DNA of 64,000 bases, taken from positions 32,888,349 to 32,952,348 of the forward strand of contig OY747721.1 of assembly GCA_963556495.2 (NCBI GenBank), in the 5' to 3' direction. A program made the translations under genes and the position numbers. The stretch is from Valencia hispanica. Lineage: Eukaryota; Chordata; Actinopteri; Cyprinodontiformes; Valenciidae. This document shows, in pieces, positions 62,701 through 64,000 of the stretch. Every line of letters begins with the position of its first letter. The stretch's first letter is position 1. The notes below the pieces were generated by a model, which saw only the letters and a program-made list of their open reading frames with translations, was not told where the DNA came from and did no database searches.

Positions 62701-62824
62701 GTTTGCAGTGGGAATTCTGTCTCTGGTGTTCTTTGCTCTCCTGTTTGGGTGCTGCAGCAGCTCAAAAGAACCACAGCAAAAGAAGAGGAAACCAAAGAAG
62801 AATTCAAAGAATGCAGTGATTTAG
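59701..62824 (+). CDS. smim6: Small single-pass membrane protein, probable SMIM6
   Basis: Predicted 82-residue membrane microprotein; no function is assigned. Exon 1 contributes only 14 coding bases (59701-59714, ATG GCG GCG GTG AG) before a GTGAGT donor. Exon 2 (62590-62824) follows CACCTGCAG and restores frame exactly, giving [15 protein letters not shown] hydrophobic helix follows [10 protein letters not shown] (about residues 35-57), then GCCSSS and a very basic Lys-rich tail ([11 protein letters not shown]), which predicts the C-terminus in the cytosol. The WxxDPWxxGG-helix pattern resembles human SMIM6 (62 residues, NPWDQGG before its helix), and SMIM6 is next to SMIM5 in human. The intron of 2.9 kb is filled by one Tc1 element nested in another. 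A short GC-rich exon 1 is easy to misplace, so the first four residues are less certain than the rest. Confidence 0.7.
59850..62430 (-). mobile_element. Outer Tc1-like transposon in the smim6 intron
   Basis: The left end region reads GAAGTATTTACATCCCTTGAAG and TATTTTGTCACATTACAACC. After the inserted element the same family resumes at TAAGTCTGGATTTTGAAGGGC and continues through CCACAGCATGATGCTGCCAA and CACACAGGTGAACTTTAGACG. The antisense transposase is not readable. Confidence 0.7.
60155..61378 (+). mobile_element. Inner Tc1-like transposon with long inverted ends
   Basis: About 190 bp at each end is inverted: AAAAAAGTATTTGGCAGCCAC, TTGTCCCACTTAAAAA and AATGGTGCAGAAAATAAGTATT recur in reverse at 61205-61378. 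Transposase remains at 60560-61190 include [12 protein letters not shown] and [17 protein letters not shown], while the FKQD region is scrambled ([14 protein letters not shown]). A second, independent Tc1 family inside the smim6 intron. Confidence 0.85.
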
Positions 62825-63519
62825 ACCCATGCAAATATGAAATTAAAATATATATATATATTTATTTGGTGATACTGTTCCACTGTAGATGCATTTTTGG
62901 ATATGTGCTAAAACTTAAAATTTAAGGCAACAGGTTTTAGAATCATGATGGGATTTTTAAAACAGTTTAAAAAAAATATGTAGCTAAAATTGTATATTAT
63001 TTTCTTTGCACTGATCTGATTACAAAAACTGTGGGAAGATTACCCAAAGCAAGTTATCTTTTCAGATGGACTCAACACGTCACCTTAAAGACACCATGCT
63101 GACCATTAAACATGGTGCTGGCAGCATCATGCTGTGGGGATGCCAATCCTCAGCTAGAACACCTCATAGGCAGAAAGATGGAACTAAACACAGAGCAGTC
63201 CTGGATACTCACCTTGTAGCAGGATAACTACAGCCACAAATATGTGATACTTTGTACTGATCTGTCATAAACAATCCTATTTTAATATATTAAAGTTTAT
63301 TACTGTAATGTGGCAAAGCAATGACAGATAAATCCAGGGCTATGATTTCAAGTGTGCTTTAGAGGTTATAATAAAGATATTTTATGATACATTTGTGTCC
63401 TTTCTTTTTAGAAGTCAAAGCATTGGCTAACACTGCTTTATGTTCTAATAACGTTGAACTGTCACTATGTAGCTCGGATGCTAAACCTTAAAACCAACGC
63501 TGATACAGATATTCAATTC
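62825..63519 (+). other. smim6 3' UTR and Tc1 scrap
   Basis: 63005-63235 is a Tc1-like fragment (GGTGCTGGCAGCATCATGCTGTG region). A candidate AATAAA is near 63371. A short TA repeat follows the stop at about 62850. Confidence 0.5.
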
Positions 63520-63917
63520 AATTCAAAATTCAAAATTACTTTATTAATCCCAAAGGGGAAATTAAATGCTGTTGTAACTCATTATCAAAGTTTCTTCATA
63601 GATTTGTTGTAGATGCTGATGGCTGTGGGTAGGGATGATCTCCTGTAGCTCTCTGCAGATCTGAAGAAGCCTCTGACTGAAGACGCTCTGTAGTTGTATG
63701 ACAGTCTGATGTAGGCTAGAGGATGCTCAGGGTTGTCCATAATGTTCATTTTATGAATAATCATTTTTTGCACACTAATCTCCAGAGGGTCCTCAGCATC
63801 TAACCTGTTTGCCAACAATCTCACATTGCCCAATATTATTGATGGAGATGGTTTGAAATTCCTCCTTTTCTCTCTCCTCTTCGCCCCTGCTCTGGATCCA
63901 TGGCATCTCATTTTCAA
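63520..63917 (-). mobile_element. Internally deleted LINE: endonuclease start joined to the 3' end
   Basis: The 3' end (63520-63560) has ACTTTATTAATCCCAAAGGGG, a close relative of the copy at 21.6 kb. On minus, KPSPSIILGNVRLLANRLDA (start of the endonuclease domain) runs into NIMDNPEHPLAYIRLSYNYR and ESYRRSSLPTAISIYN (C-terminus of ORF2), so the whole RT domain is missing. Confidence 0.7.
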
Positions 63918-64000
63918 GTCATCAGGGTTTTGTGGCTGCAGTTGAGGTATTACTTGAGCTTTTGTGATGTTCCTCAGCTGCTCCCAGTTGTAAACTACCT

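Overview
This is nuclear DNA of a ray-finned (teleost) fish. The evidence is spliced vertebrate genes with GT-AG introns, three eukaryotic tRNA genes, and a heavy load of Tc1/mariner copies, hAT and Harbinger-type MITEs and CR1/L2-like LINE fragments of the kind that fill teleost introns. The species cannot be named from the sequence alone.

Layout. 1-12.5 kb, minus strand: daglb, diacylglycerol lipase beta. Fourteen coding exons could be joined in phase from the ATG at 12458 to 1456; the terminal exon lies beyond the left edge of the window. Its introns carry several nested transposons, the deepest a four-level stack at 4.6-8.8 kb. 14.02 kb: tRNA-Gln(CTG). 17.7-19.05 kb, plus strand: mrpl58 (ICT1), a six-exon mitochondrial ribosome-rescue hydrolase with a GGQ motif. 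It is followed at once by a Tc1-like (DD36E spacing) transposase ORF that is open throughout but has lost both catalytic aspartates. 21.6-22.7 kb: dead LINE fragment. 23.1-23.6 kb: initiator tRNA-Met and tRNA-Arg(TCG), both minus. 29.5-41.65 kb, minus strand: cdr2l, six coding exons, first intron about 9 kb. 42-57 kb: gene-poor and repeat-rich, with a Tc1 copy broken by only two visible lesions. 57.6-59.25 kb, plus strand: smim5, a 72-residue membrane microprotein. 59.7-62.8 kb, plus strand: a second microprotein, probably smim6, with only 14 coding bases in its first exon.

The five protein genes do not form an operon-like unit. mrpl58, cdr2l, smim5 and smim6 all have human counterparts on 17q25.1, so the right part of the window looks like conserved synteny, while the human daglb counterpart is on chromosome 7. 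Roles are diverse: endocannabinoid lipid metabolism (daglb), mitochondrial translation rescue (mrpl58), a cytoplasmic coiled-coil protein (cdr2l) and two single-pass membrane microproteins.

No new multi-gene system was found. The items most worth a second look are the intact-but-catalytically-altered transposase behind mrpl58, the four-level transposon nest, the microprotein pair, a MITE whose end sits 26 bp from a daglb splice acceptor, and CTCF-like motifs at mrpl58 and smim5. All exon calls were made by eye from reading frame, splice signals and remembered family similarity.
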